A DNA stretch of 27,314 nucleotides from BOKZ01 sp040900165 (lineage in GTDB: Bacteria > Patescibacteriota > UBA1384 > 2-12-FULL-50-11), in contig JBBDZM010000006.1 in the NCBI GenBank assembly GCA_040900165.1, positions 1 to 27,314 of the forward strand, written 5' to 3'. Position 1 is the stretch's first letter; the number at the start of each line of letters is the position of its first letter. Position numbers and translations under genes: made by a program. Below are positions 20,966-27,314 of this stretch, in pieces. The notes beneath the pieces were generated by a model. It was not told the origin of the DNA and did not search any database. It saw nothing but the letters and a program-made list of their open reading frames with translations.

Positions 20966-21475
20966 TTATTTAGTTTTTCTTAGTATGCATTGGACACGTT
21001 TGCCAATATGCAGCGGTGGCTGATCGAATTCGGCACCAATTTGCTGGCGAAACAGATCGAGCTTTTGCTTGGCAATGTCCGGAAAAATATTTTCTCGGCC
21101 ACGCAAGACAACGAACACCTTGACGATACTGCCGTCGGAGAGAAACTTTTGGGCTTTCTTGGCCTTGGTCTCTATATCGTGCTCGTCGGTTTTAAACCCG
21201 AGACGGATCTCCTTCATCTCGTTGGTTTTGCTGCGAGATTGTCGAGCGTGCTTTTCCTGCTGGTACTTATACTTATTGTAATCAAGCAGTTTTGCAACCG
21301 GTGGGCTGGCTTTGGCCCCGATTTCTACTAGGTCCAGCTCCGCCTGCGCCGCTAAATAGCGGGCTTGGTCGGTAGAGACAGTCCCAGCCGATCGCCCATC
21401 GTCCATAATCAAATGAACTTCTGGCGAGCTAATCTCTCCGTTGATACGAGCCGACTTTTCTATCTTATCTCCCAC
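20966..21475 (-). CDS. infC: Translation initiation factor IF-3
   Basis: Checks the start codon and the initiator tRNA on the 30S subunit. It has 169 residues from GTG 21475. N-domain: ARINGEI, VHLIMDDGRSAGTVSTDQA and LDLVEIGAKASPPVAKLLDY; linker with KYKYQQEKHARQ; C-domain: KEIRLGFKTDEHDIETKAKKAQKFLSDG and VFVVLRGREN. The C-terminal tail is normal (GKRVQCILRKTK). The start is uncertain: an in-frame ATT lies two codons upstream (21481). infC is well known for rare start codons such as ATT, used for self-control, so ATT is a real possibility. Confidence 0.96.
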   Translation of the reverse strand: MGDKIEKSARINGEISSPEVHLIMDDGRSAGTVSTDQARYLAAQAELDLVEIGAKASPPVAKLLDYNKYKYQQEKHARQSRSKTNEMKEIRLGFKTDEHDIETKAKKAQKFLSDGSIVKVFVVLRGRENIFPDIAKQKLDLFRQQIGAEFDQPPLHIGKRVQCILRKTK

Positions 21476-21510
21476 ACCAATATTTCCGAGACAGTGTTTC
21501 GGTTAACGTG

Positions 21511-21553
21511 CATTCAAACTGGGTTGGTTTTGGTAACCCACTTGTCCTGAATG
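21511..21553 (-). promoter_or_regulatory. Leader hairpin upstream of infC
   Basis: CATTCA (21511-21516) pairs with TGAATG (21548-21553), and inside them GGGTT (21521-21525) pairs with AACCC (21535-21539). The structure is in the 96-bp gap before infC. By analogy with the L20-controlled leaders of other bacteria it could be an autoregulatory site; this is inference. Confidence 0.4.
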
Positions 21554-21571
21554 TTCTTGCAAACAATACAT

Positions 21572-22300
21572 TTACTCAAGAACTGTACCACGTTTGGTGA
21601 TTAGTTTCAATGACTCGGGGAGCAACCTAAGCTCGAGCGGGGTTTGAGCAACCTTGGCGTTGCCAACGATTAGCGCCAAGGCTGGTTCCGTGACAATTCT
21701 TACCTGTTTGGCGTGGAAAGTACTTTGGGAGGTAAGTGTCTCCGATGCCCTCTTGAACAATCCAAAAATTTTCTTCGGTTCGCTAACGTGCGCGCTCTCA
21801 ATAAATATATTAAGGCCTCGATCGATCCTTAGCGTATTAAAATAGGAGTGAACTCGAACTTTATTGTCTATCACCAGGCTAACTTTGGCGATTTTTGGTG
21901 GGAGAATATGGGCGTCTAAAAAGAAGGCGCTATCTGGTTCGATCACCACAACTGAGTGGGTTGTTAACCGACGTTTTTTGAGCGACTCGGCCGACCCTCT
22001 GATGTCGGAGGTACCAATCAAACCGGTCACTAACCGCGAAGCGTTGACCGGCACAATCCCTAACACTGCCTTGCCGAGCGAAGCGATCGCCACCTCGTCG
22101 ATATGGTCATCGGCGCCAACCGCCACAATCGTTGAGTAACCTTTGGAGATCCCCATCTGGGTTAGCTCGGTCGGAGTGCGGGCTGGGCTGGCAGTAACCA
22201 TCTCGCCGGCAATTCCCAGGTTCGTCAAAGTATCCCTAAGCTTCTGGTAGGTTTGTCTAACCGCACGACTAGAAGGAGATTCGAGGACGTAGTAATACAT
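21572..22300 (-). CDS. Degenerate diacylglycerol-kinase-like protein
   Basis: A 242-residue protein with the layout of the DAGK/NAD-kinase-type catalytic fold. The N-terminus resembles the family's nucleotide-binding half (PSSRAVRQTYQKLRDTLTNLGI, then GYSTIVAVGADDHIDEVAIASLGKAVLGIVPVNASRLVTGLIG). The glycine-rich GGDGTxNEV motif of real lipid kinases reads GADDHIDEV, so the ATP-binding glycines are gone, although the following LGIxP run is kept. The second half is beta-rich (VSLVIDNKVRVHSYFNTLRI). It may be a non-catalytic relative or bind another ligand. It sits between the bactofilin gene and infC, 27 bp after the bactofilin stop. Family assignment is by pattern only. Confidence 0.55.
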   Translation of the reverse strand: MYYYVLESPSSRAVRQTYQKLRDTLTNLGIAGEMVTASPARTPTELTQMGISKGYSTIVAVGADDHIDEVAIASLGKAVLGIVPVNASRLVTGLIGTSDIRGSAESLKKRRLTTHSVVVIEPDSAFFLDAHILPPKIAKVSLVIDNKVRVHSYFNTLRIDRGLNIFIESAHVSEPKKIFGLFKRASETLTSQSTFHAKQVRIVTEPALALIVGNAKVAQTPLELRLLPESLKLITKRGTVLE

Positions 22301-22327
22301 TTTTATCCAGCGACTCGCTGGGGAAAA

Positions 22328-22822
22328 TTATTCTTCGTCGGGTTTGAGTTCAACTTCGTCGCTCAATGGCAAGGATGACTCTTCTTTGGCCTCGGCTTGG
22401 GCCTCTGCCAGGGTTTCCTCGGCATTATCTGGATCTGGCTCTGAATCAGCCGTCTCAACTGCCGCGTCATCGTCCATCCCCATTGTTACTTTGCCAGTTA
22501 TCTGGGCTCCTGAGCGAACCACAAAATCTTTTGTTACCACGCTCCCGAATATCTTGCCTGTCTCCATTACCTCGAGCTTCTCCGAAGCATCGATCGATCC
22601 ACGGACTACTCCGGCAACAGTAATAATCTTGCCTCTAATCGGACCCTTTATCTGGGCTGATTGGCCAACGGTAACGGTTTTTTCCGATACCACTTCGCCA
22701 TCAACCATCCCGTAAACCGAGACGTCGTTTTGGTCTTTTAACGTGCCCGACAAAGCAACGTTAACACCAACGACTGTTCCCGGACCGGTACTCTCTCCGT
22801 CTTGTATTTGACCTTTTAGCAT
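22328..22822 (-). CDS. Bactofilin
   Basis: Polymer-forming cytoskeletal protein with a right-handed beta-helix core. From ATG 22822 it has 164 residues. The core, about 18-115, shows the regular hydrophobic/Gly repeats: TVVGVNVALSGTLKDQNDVS, VYGMVDGEVVSEKTVTVGQS, AQIKGPIRGKIITVAGVVRG, and IFGSVVTKDFVVRSGAQITG. The C-terminal 45 residues are an acidic Ala/Glu-rich tail. The longer frame to 22876 is rejected because GGGAGG lies just upstream of 22822. The gene is divergent from uvrA across a 161-bp control region (22823-22983). Possible roles are shape or envelope organisation. Confidence 0.93.
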   Translation of the reverse strand: MLKGQIQDGESTGPGTVVGVNVALSGTLKDQNDVSVYGMVDGEVVSEKTVTVGQSAQIKGPIRGKIITVAGVVRGSIDASEKLEVMETGKIFGSVVTKDFVVRSGAQITGKVTMGMDDDAAVETADSEPDPDNAEETLAEAQAEAKEESSLPLSDEVELKPDEE

Positions 22823-22889
22823 TATGCCTCCCTTCTTTCTACCTACTCTTTGTAGCCAAGCGCCGGGGAATTGCAAGACCCTGTCACCC

Positions 22890-22919
22890 TTGTACTTTTG
22901 AGTATTTTTGTGTTACACT
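22890..22919 (+). promoter_or_regulatory. Predicted promoter of uvrA
   Basis: TTGTAC (22890-22895) and TACACT (22914-22919) with an 18-bp spacer. The leader then contains a purine-rich direct repeat (two copies of CAGAAGAGAAA) leading into the Shine-Dalgarno AAAGGAGAG. I see no SOS (LexA) box of the E. coli type. Confidence 0.55.
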
Positions 22920-22983
22920 GCCCCCAGCACACGCGTATACGAGTGCTTCAGAAGAGAAATCAGAAGAGAAAGGAGAGCGTTTA

Positions 22984-25842
22984 ATGGAAAAAATCCGAGT
23001 CGTTGGCGCCAGAACTCACAATTTAAAAAACCTCACAGTTGAGATACCCAAAAACAAAATCACCGTCATCACCGGTTTATCGGGATCGGGAAAATCGTCG
23101 CTGGCTTTTGATACCATCTTTGCCGAAGGCCAACGCCGTTATGTTGAGAGTCTTTCTTCCTATGTCCGGCAATTTATGAGCGATATGGAGAAGCCAGATT
23201 TTGATTATATCGAAGGTCTCGCCCCGGCCATTGCTATCGACCAAAAAACCGCCGCTCGTAACCCTCGCTCAACTGTCGCCACCACTACCGAAATCTACGA
23301 CTTTTTGCGCCTATTATTTTCACGCACCGGCACCCCGCACTGCCCGAAATGTGGCATTGAGGTTAAGGCCCAAAACTCCGAGACAATTGCCAAGCTTATT
23401 CTCAAGGATTTTACCGATAACGACCATTTGAAAGCCAAGATTTTCGCCACAGTCATCCAAAGTAAAAAAGGCGAGCATAAATATCATCTTAAGCAGGGCC
23501 GCAAGGCCGGAGTACTGCGAGTTCGCCTTGATAAAGTCGAGATCGACATCGACGAAGCCCTTAATTTAAATATCGACAAAAACAAACGCCACACCTTGGA
23601 ATTTATGGTCGGCCAGATTGATTTTCCAGTTAGCAACGACCAATCCCGCGATTTAGTGCTAATTGATCTGTTAAAAATCGTCGAAAAAGGCCTTCACAAC
23701 GGCAACGGTATGCTGGTAGTGGTGGCTCCGGAGAGCAAGAAAGAGCAGTTCTACTCCCACCGCTTCGCTTGTGAGCAATGTGGTTGGCAATTCCCGGACA
23801 TTGAGCCACGAATTTTCTCGTTTAATAACCCCGAAGGTGCTTGTCAGACCTGTCAGGGTCTAGGCGTCCGATTGGTTGCCGACCCAGAGCTGGTTCTACC
23901 CAACCCCCGCCTAACCGTTGCCGAAGGAGCAATCCGCCCTTGGAGCCGAACTACCAGCCAAGGCAGCTGGCACCAAAAGGCCCTCGCCCAATTATCGAAA
24001 AAATATAATTTTAGCCTTGACACCCCAGTTGGCGAATTGCAGGATGAGATGCTAAAAATCCTTCTGCACGGGGAGCCGGGCGAGGACGACGAGCGTTTCG
24101 AGGGTGTGTTGCCGAATTTGGAGCGCCGCTACCAAGAAACTGATTCCGAGTACCTCAAAGCCGAGATCGAAAAATATATGGTAGAGAAAGTCTGCCAGGT
24201 CTGTAGCGGCCAGCGCCTGCGGGTAGAGGTGCTATCAATCACTATCGACAACAAAAATATTATCGACGTCACCAATATGACGATCGAACAGGCCTCTAGC
24301 TTCTTTAAGACCCTGGCCAAAAAGATTAACGACGAGGGTAGCAAAATTGTCTCGCCGATCGTTAAGGAAGTTACCCAACGCCTCGAGTATCTGCTGGAAG
24401 TTGGCCTGGGCTATCTAACACTCAATCGCACCACCTCGACATTGGCGGGCGGCGAGGCCCAACGTATTCGCTTGGCTAATCAGCTCGGCTCCGGTTTGAC
24501 CGGTGTTGTTTATATCCTTGATGAGCCATCAATCGGCCTGCATTCGCGCGATCACGAAAAACTTTTGAAAACCATCGAGGAACTACGCAATCGCGACAAC
24601 ACGGTAATTATCGTTGAGCACGACAAAGAAACGATGCTCCGCGCCGACTATGTTATCGATATGGGTCCGGGAGCGGGCGAACAGGGCGGCGAAATTATCG
24701 CCCAGGGCACACCCAAACAAATTATGGCCGATCCCGCATCGCTAACCGGTAAATACCTCTCTGGCCAGATGAGTATTGCCCTACCCAAGCATCGCCACCA
24801 ACACACCGACGGCGAAATTACCGTTAAGGGTGCCACCGGCAACAATCTCAAGAACATTAACGCAACCTTTCCCTTGAACAAGCTAATTTGTGTCACCGGT
24901 GTTTCCGGTAGCGGTAAATCGACTTTGGTCGAAGATACTATGGCCGTTGCCCTGGAAAAACATTTCCACAGCAACCAAGCCGAATCAGCGCCCCATAAAG
25001 CGATTACCGGTATCGAGCAGATCGACGGCATTATCAATATTGACCAAACCGCTATTGGCCGAACCCCCCGCAGTAACCCGGCCACCTACACCGGCGCACT
25101 CGGGCCAATTCGCGAACATTTTGCCAATACCCAGGAGTCGCTTAACCGTGGCTACGATCCATCACGCTTTAGTTTCAACTTGCGCGGCGGCCGCTGTGAG
25201 AACTGCCGCGGCGACGGTCAGATTAAAATTGAGATGAACTTTTTGCCGGATGTTTACGTAACTTGTTCGGAGTGTAAGGGCCGCCGTTACAGCGCCGAAA
25301 CGCTGGAAATTAAATACAAAACCAAAGATATCAGCGAAGTCTTAAAAATGACCGTCGACGAAGCCCTGGATTTCTTTGACAAAGAGCTGGAAGTCCGCGA
25401 AAAACTTGAGATTCTCCAAGCCGTTGGCTTGGGCTATGTTCGCCTTGGCCAACCGGCCACCACCCTATCCGGCGGTGAGGCCCAACGGATTAAGTTGGCC
25501 GCTGAGCTGGCCAAAAAAGATACCGGCAAAACCCTCTATATTTTGGACGAACCAACCACCGGCCTGCATTTTGATGACATCCAACGCCTGTTGGAAGTCC
25601 TTTATCAATTAGTCGATCGCGGTAACACGGTAATTATTATTGAACACAATATTGATGTGATTAAATGCGCCGACTGGGTGATTGATATGGGCCCAGACGG
25701 CGGCGATAAGGGCGGCGAGATCGTTGCCCAGGGCACACCGGAAGAAATTGCCAGGACAAAGGGTTCGATAACTGGTAAGTTTTTGGCAGAGCAAATTAAT
25801 GCCAAAACCACCCAGCCTGCCAAAATTAATACTCACGCCTAA
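22984..25842 (+). CDS. uvrA: Excinuclease ABC subunit A
   Basis: DNA damage recognition ATPase of nucleotide excision repair. It has 952 residues, full length. First ATPase: Walker A GLSGSGKSSLAFD (about 32-44) and signature TLAGGEAQRIRLANQ then ILDEPSIGLH. The zinc site near residue 260 is CEQCGWQF to GACQTCQGLG. Second ATPase: GVSGSGKSTLVED and TLSGGEAQRIKLAAE then ILDEPTTGLH; its zinc module is CENCRGDG to CSECKGRR. The first signature has TLAGG in place of TLSGG, a mild variation. The start has an excellent Shine-Dalgarno. The last 44 bp overlap rnhB, so the two are probably co-transcribed. Confidence 0.98.
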   Translation: MEKIRVVGARTHNLKNLTVEIPKNKITVITGLSGSGKSSLAFDTIFAEGQRRYVESLSSYVRQFMSDMEKPDFDYIEGLAPAIAIDQKTAARNPRSTVATTTEIYDFLRLLFSRTGTPHCPKCGIEVKAQNSETIAKLILKDFTDNDHLKAKIFATVIQSKKGEHKYHLKQGRKAGVLRVRLDKVEIDIDEALNLNIDKNKRHTLEFMVGQIDFPVSNDQSRDLVLIDLLKIVEKGLHNGNGMLVVVAPESKKEQFYSHRFACEQCGWQFPDIEPRIFSFNNPEGACQTCQGLGVRLVADPELVLPNPRLTVAEGAIRPWSRTTSQGSWHQKALAQLSKKYNFSLDTPVGELQDEMLKILLHGEPGEDDERFEGVLPNLERRYQETDSEYLKAEIEKYMVEKVCQVCSGQRLRVEVLSITIDNKNIIDVTNMTIEQASSFFKTLAKKINDEGSKIVSPIVKEVTQRLEYLLEVGLGYLTLNRTTSTLAGGEAQRIRLANQLGSGLTGVVYILDEPSIGLHSRDHEKLLKTIEELRNRDNTVIIVEHDKETMLRADYVIDMGPGAGEQGGEIIAQGTPKQIMADPASLTGKYLSGQMSIALPKHRHQHTDGEITVKGATGNNLKNINATFPLNKLICVTGVSGSGKSTLVEDTMAVALEKHFHSNQAESAPHKAITGIEQIDGIINIDQTAIGRTPRSNPATYTGALGPIREHFANTQESLNRGYDPSRFSFNLRGGRCENCRGDGQIKIEMNFLPDVYVTCSECKGRRYSAETLEIKYKTKDISEVLKMTVDEALDFFDKELEVREKLEILQAVGLGYVRLGQPATTLSGGEAQRIKLAAELAKKDTGKTLYILDEPTTGLHFDDIQRLLEVLYQLVDRGNTVIIIEHNIDVIKCADWVIDMGPDGGDKGGEIVAQGTPEEIARTKGSITGKFLAEQINAKTTQPAKINTHA

Positions 25843-26401
25843 GTTTTCCACCGAAGTTAAGCTTCGCCAAGAGCGAGGTATCCAAAAAATTGTAGGTGTC
25901 GACGAAGTCGGTCGCGGCGCTTTAGCCGGGCCGCTAATTGTCTGCGCCATTGAACTAACCAGCGAAATTGCCGGCATCAACGACTCCAAGCTAATTAACC
26001 CACCCGGCCGGGTTATTCTTTGTGGGCAAATCCGCGCCTTGGCCGAACAAATCCGCTTTGGCTGGGCAACCAATCTGGAGATTGACGAGTTGGGTTTGGC
26101 CGCTGCTCAAAGATTGGCTTACCAGCGGGCATTGAATGATATCGACGCCGAATTAGTTCTGACCGACAACATTGCCCTAGATCGCCCCCACATTAGTAAA
26201 GTCCGCGGCGATCAGTTTTTCTACTCGGTGGCAGCCGCTTCGATTGTTGCCAAAACCCTACGCGACACCTTGATGCGTTCGTACCACCAATTTTTCCCCA
26301 ACTATTTTTGGCAGAACAATGCTGGCTACGGCACCAAAGCCCATTTCGACGCCATTGCCCGACACGGAACAACCAAGCTGCATCGACAAAGCTTCTTATA
26401 A
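25799..26401 (+). CDS. rnhB: Ribonuclease HII
   Basis: Cuts RNA in RNA-DNA hybrids, especially single ribonucleotides. It has 200 residues. The catalytic acids of the DEDD set are visible: Asp35 and Glu36 in GVDEVGRGALAGP, the third Asp in LVLTDNIALD and the fourth in AASIVAKTLRD. The C-terminal GYGTKAH..AIARHGTTKLHRQSF is typical. The ATG at 25799 lies 44 bp inside the end of uvrA; translation restart from uvrA is likely because no clear Shine-Dalgarno is seen. A 9-bp inverted repeat with a short T run (26406-26444) follows the stop. Confidence 0.95.
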   Translation: MPKPPSLPKLILTPKFSTEVKLRQERGIQKIVGVDEVGRGALAGPLIVCAIELTSEIAGINDSKLINPPGRVILCGQIRALAEQIRFGWATNLEIDELGLAAAQRLAYQRALNDIDAELVLTDNIALDRPHISKVRGDQFFYSVAAASIVAKTLRDTLMRSYHQFFPNYFWQNNAGYGTKAHFDAIARHGTTKLHRQSFL

Positions 26402-26405
26402 AAAG

Positions 26406-26444
26406 ACCGCAGCGCTTGGACCAGCAATGTTACGCTGCGGTTTA
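26406..26444 (+). terminator. Weak terminator-like hairpin after rnhB
   Basis: ACCGCAGCG (26406-26414) pairs perfectly with CGCTGCGGT (26433-26441) over an 18-base loop; only three T follow. It could end the uvrA-rnhB message before the RNase P promoter. Confidence 0.45.
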
Positions 26445-26505
26445 AATGAGACTGCTACTCATGCGTCAGATGCGCATGTTTGCAAGATAACCTTACACTC
26501 CCGCC

Positions 26506-26534
26506 TTGATTTTTCCAATGTTTTATGGTATGGT
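26506..26534 (+). promoter_or_regulatory. Predicted promoter of the RNase P RNA gene
   Basis: TTGATT (26506-26511) and TATGGT (26529-26534) with a 17-bp spacer. The expected start point near 26541 is exactly where helix P1 begins, which supports both the promoter and the RNA boundary. Confidence 0.6.
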
Positions 26535-26657
26535 TACGGCGAAATCCAAGTGGTCGCGCATTAACATGTGAGGAAAGTCCGGGCACCGCAGAGACGCGCT
26601 CCAGCTAACGGCTGGCGCTCGCAAGGGTAGGGAAAGTAGCACAGAGACAATACCGCT

Positions 26658-26814
26658 CCAATGCTTCGCATTGGGAAACTCTAAATTCGAAACTCTAAAT
26701 CCTAAACAAATTCAAAATATTAAATTCAAATGTTTTAAACTTTTGGATTTTGGTAATTGGAGATTGTTTAGAGTTTAGAAATTAGGATTTGGGATTTCCA
26801 ATGCGTAGCATTGG
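26658..26814 (+). repeat. Palindromic repeat forming a giant P12 arm in RNase P RNA
   Basis: CCAATGCTTCGCATTGG (26658-26674) pairs with CCAATGCGTAGCATTGG (26798-26814) at 16 of 17 positions. Each half is also an inverted repeat by itself. Between them lies an AT-rich palindrome of the intergenic family, with the 18-mer AAATTCAAATGTTTTAAA (26722-26739) shared exactly with 10169-10186. The P12 position is known to vary in length among bacteria. Confidence 0.85.
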
Positions 26815-27056
26815 TAGTAAGGGTGAAAAGAGTAGTGTAAGAGACTACAGCACTGCCAGAGATGGTAAGTGAAGGCGAAACCCAGCGTGGTGCAAGATAA
26901 GCGGACCAGTATTCAATCATAAGTTTGGACTCCCTAATCGGGAGAAAGAGCTCCACTGCGGTCTCGCAGTTGAATATTTGGCCTTATCGCACGAGCACAA
27001 TATACGTTTTACGTATATTGTCCGAATGGCGTTTACGTCATTAGATAGATGATCAC

Positions 27057-27117
27057 GGATCCAATGGATCCACACTGAGCCTGTCGAAGGGGAACCCCTC
27101 GACTACGCTCGGGGTAA
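27057..27117 (+). repeat. Palindromic insertion in the J2/4 (P19) position of RNase P RNA
   Basis: Between the 3' strand of P2 (GATCAC) and the conserved ACAGAACCC lie 61 bases instead of the four in E. coli. They hold GGATCC-AAT-GGATCC, then CTGAGCCTGTCGAAGGGG followed by CCCCTCGACTACGCTCGGGG, which fold as GTCGA(A)GGGG/CCCCTCGAC and GAGC/GCTC. The CTGAGCCTGTCGAAGGG type is a dispersed palindrome seen in many bacterial genomes. Confidence 0.7.
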
Positions 27118-27147
27118 ACAGAACCCGGCTTACGGATTTCCCAAATC

Positions 27148-27170
27148 GAGCTCCTCACGGAGCTCTTTTT
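27148..27170 (+). terminator. Intrinsic terminator of rnpB
   Basis: GAGCTCC (27148-27154) pairs with GGAGCTC (27159-27165) over TCAC, followed by TTTTT. It starts 7 bases after the 3' end of P1. Confidence 0.9.
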
Positions 27171-27174
27171 GGTA

Positions 27175-27203
27175 CTGACAAACTACAGTTTTCAGAGTAA
27201 AAT
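27175..27203 (+). promoter_or_regulatory. Predicted promoter of tRNA-Gln
   Basis: CTGACA (27175-27180) and TAAAAT (27198-27203) with a 17-bp spacer. The leader that follows can form CCACCC/GGGTGG just before the tRNA. Confidence 0.6.
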
Positions 27204-27242
27204 ATGTATATTCCACCCTTCACTAAAGCTACGGGTGGCTGA

Positions 27243-27313
27243 TCCCGGGTCGTCTAATGGTAGGACATGGGCCTTTGAAGCCCAGTATCTTGGTTCGAAT
27301 CCAAGCCCGGGAG
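27243..27313 (+). tRNA. tRNA-Gln (TTG)
   Basis: Full cloverleaf by hand: acceptor TCCCGGG/CCCGGGA, D-arm GTCT/GGAC, anticodon stem TGGGC/GCCCA around CTTTGAA (anticodon TTG), and T-arm CTTGG-TTCGAAT-CCAAG. Discriminator G at 27313. The window ends one base later, so an encoded CCA cannot be judged. Confidence 0.96.
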
Positions 27314-27314
27314 C

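Larger units (their letters stand above)
26541..27141 (+). ncRNA. rnpB: RNase P RNA, type A, with large insertions
   Basis: Catalytic RNA that trims the 5' end of tRNA precursors. P1: GAAATCC (26541-26547) with GGATTTC (27134-27140). P2: GTGGTC with GATCAC (27051-27056). P3 is a tiny 5-bp hairpin. P4: GAGGAAAGTCCGGGC and ACAGAACCCGGC. Conserved core runs AGGGAAAGTAGCACAGAGACAATACCGC-like, GGGTGAAAAG and GGTAAGTGAAGGCGAAACCC are all present (given here as separate short motifs: GTAGCACAGAGACAA, AAGGGTGAAA, GTGGTGCAAGATAAG). The length of about 600 nt is far above the usual 350-400 because of a giant P12 (26658-26814), an extra 11-bp hairpin (26997-27021) and an insertion between P2 and P4 (27057-27117). 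Confidence 0.93.

Noticed and set aside
22823..22983. LexA/SOS box in front of uvrA
   Set aside because: No CTGT-N8-ACAG or GAAC-N4-GTTC type palindrome is present between bactofilin and uvrA.
1..27314. Recoding of TGA as glycine (as in some Patescibacteria)
   Set aside because: TGA ends gapA, rpe and other genes at the expected family lengths, and Gly is encoded by GGN throughout.

Overview
The window looks like chromosomal DNA from a small-genome bacterium of the Candidate Phyla Radiation (Patescibacteria). This is an inference from several things seen together: tightly packed short operons, a split transketolase beside rpiB and rpe, a Def-Fmt fusion, a PriA without ATPase motifs, a Der without its C-terminal domain, ribosomal proteins with long acidic tails, and tRNA genes without encoded CCA. 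TGA is used as a normal stop (for example at the ends of the gapA and rpe genes), so the genetic code is the standard bacterial one.

Layout. 1-8266 is mostly minus strand and is central carbon metabolism: a partial cysteine desulfurase, a metallo-beta-lactamase-fold hydrolase, GAPDH, class II fructose-bisphosphate aldolase, the two halves of transketolase, ribulose-phosphate 3-epimerase, ribose-5-phosphate isomerase B and a D-2-hydroxyacid dehydrogenase. Together these give the non-oxidative pentose phosphate route joined to lower glycolysis and a possible lactate-type NADH sink. One small membrane-protein gene (2701-3048) is embedded on the opposite strand with its own promoter and terminator. 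8376-11490 is plus strand and less familiar: tRNA-Gly, a zinc-ribbon gene broken by a frameshift, a small orphan ORF, a two-gene ABC-2 type exporter, a tRNA-like structured sequence, tRNA-Thr and a small WYL-like protein.

11511-17523 is a minus-strand information-processing block: PriA, Def-Fmt fusion, S16, a KH-domain RNA-binding protein, TrmD, a small zinc-ribbon protein and L25. Der starts divergently from PriA only 19 bp away. 18575-22822 holds signal peptidase I, prolipoprotein diacylglyceryl transferase, the infC-rpmI-rplT operon, a degenerate lipid-kinase-like protein and a bactofilin. 22984-27313 is plus strand: uvrA, rnhB, RNase P RNA and tRNA-Gln.

The most unusual content is non-coding. 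(i) Two copies (5059-5195 and 13339-13477) of a roughly 138-nt structured repeat keep the same stem layout, including two interleaved helices, while the stem sequences differ. (ii) A family of AT-rich, G/T-versus-C/A imperfect palindromes occupies at least three intergenic gaps, and a related copy is built into the RNase P RNA as a giant P12 arm. (iii) A second, different palindrome sits in the J2/4 (P19) position of the same RNase P RNA. (iv) A perfect 7-bp tandem repeat (8 copies) lies downstream of trmD.
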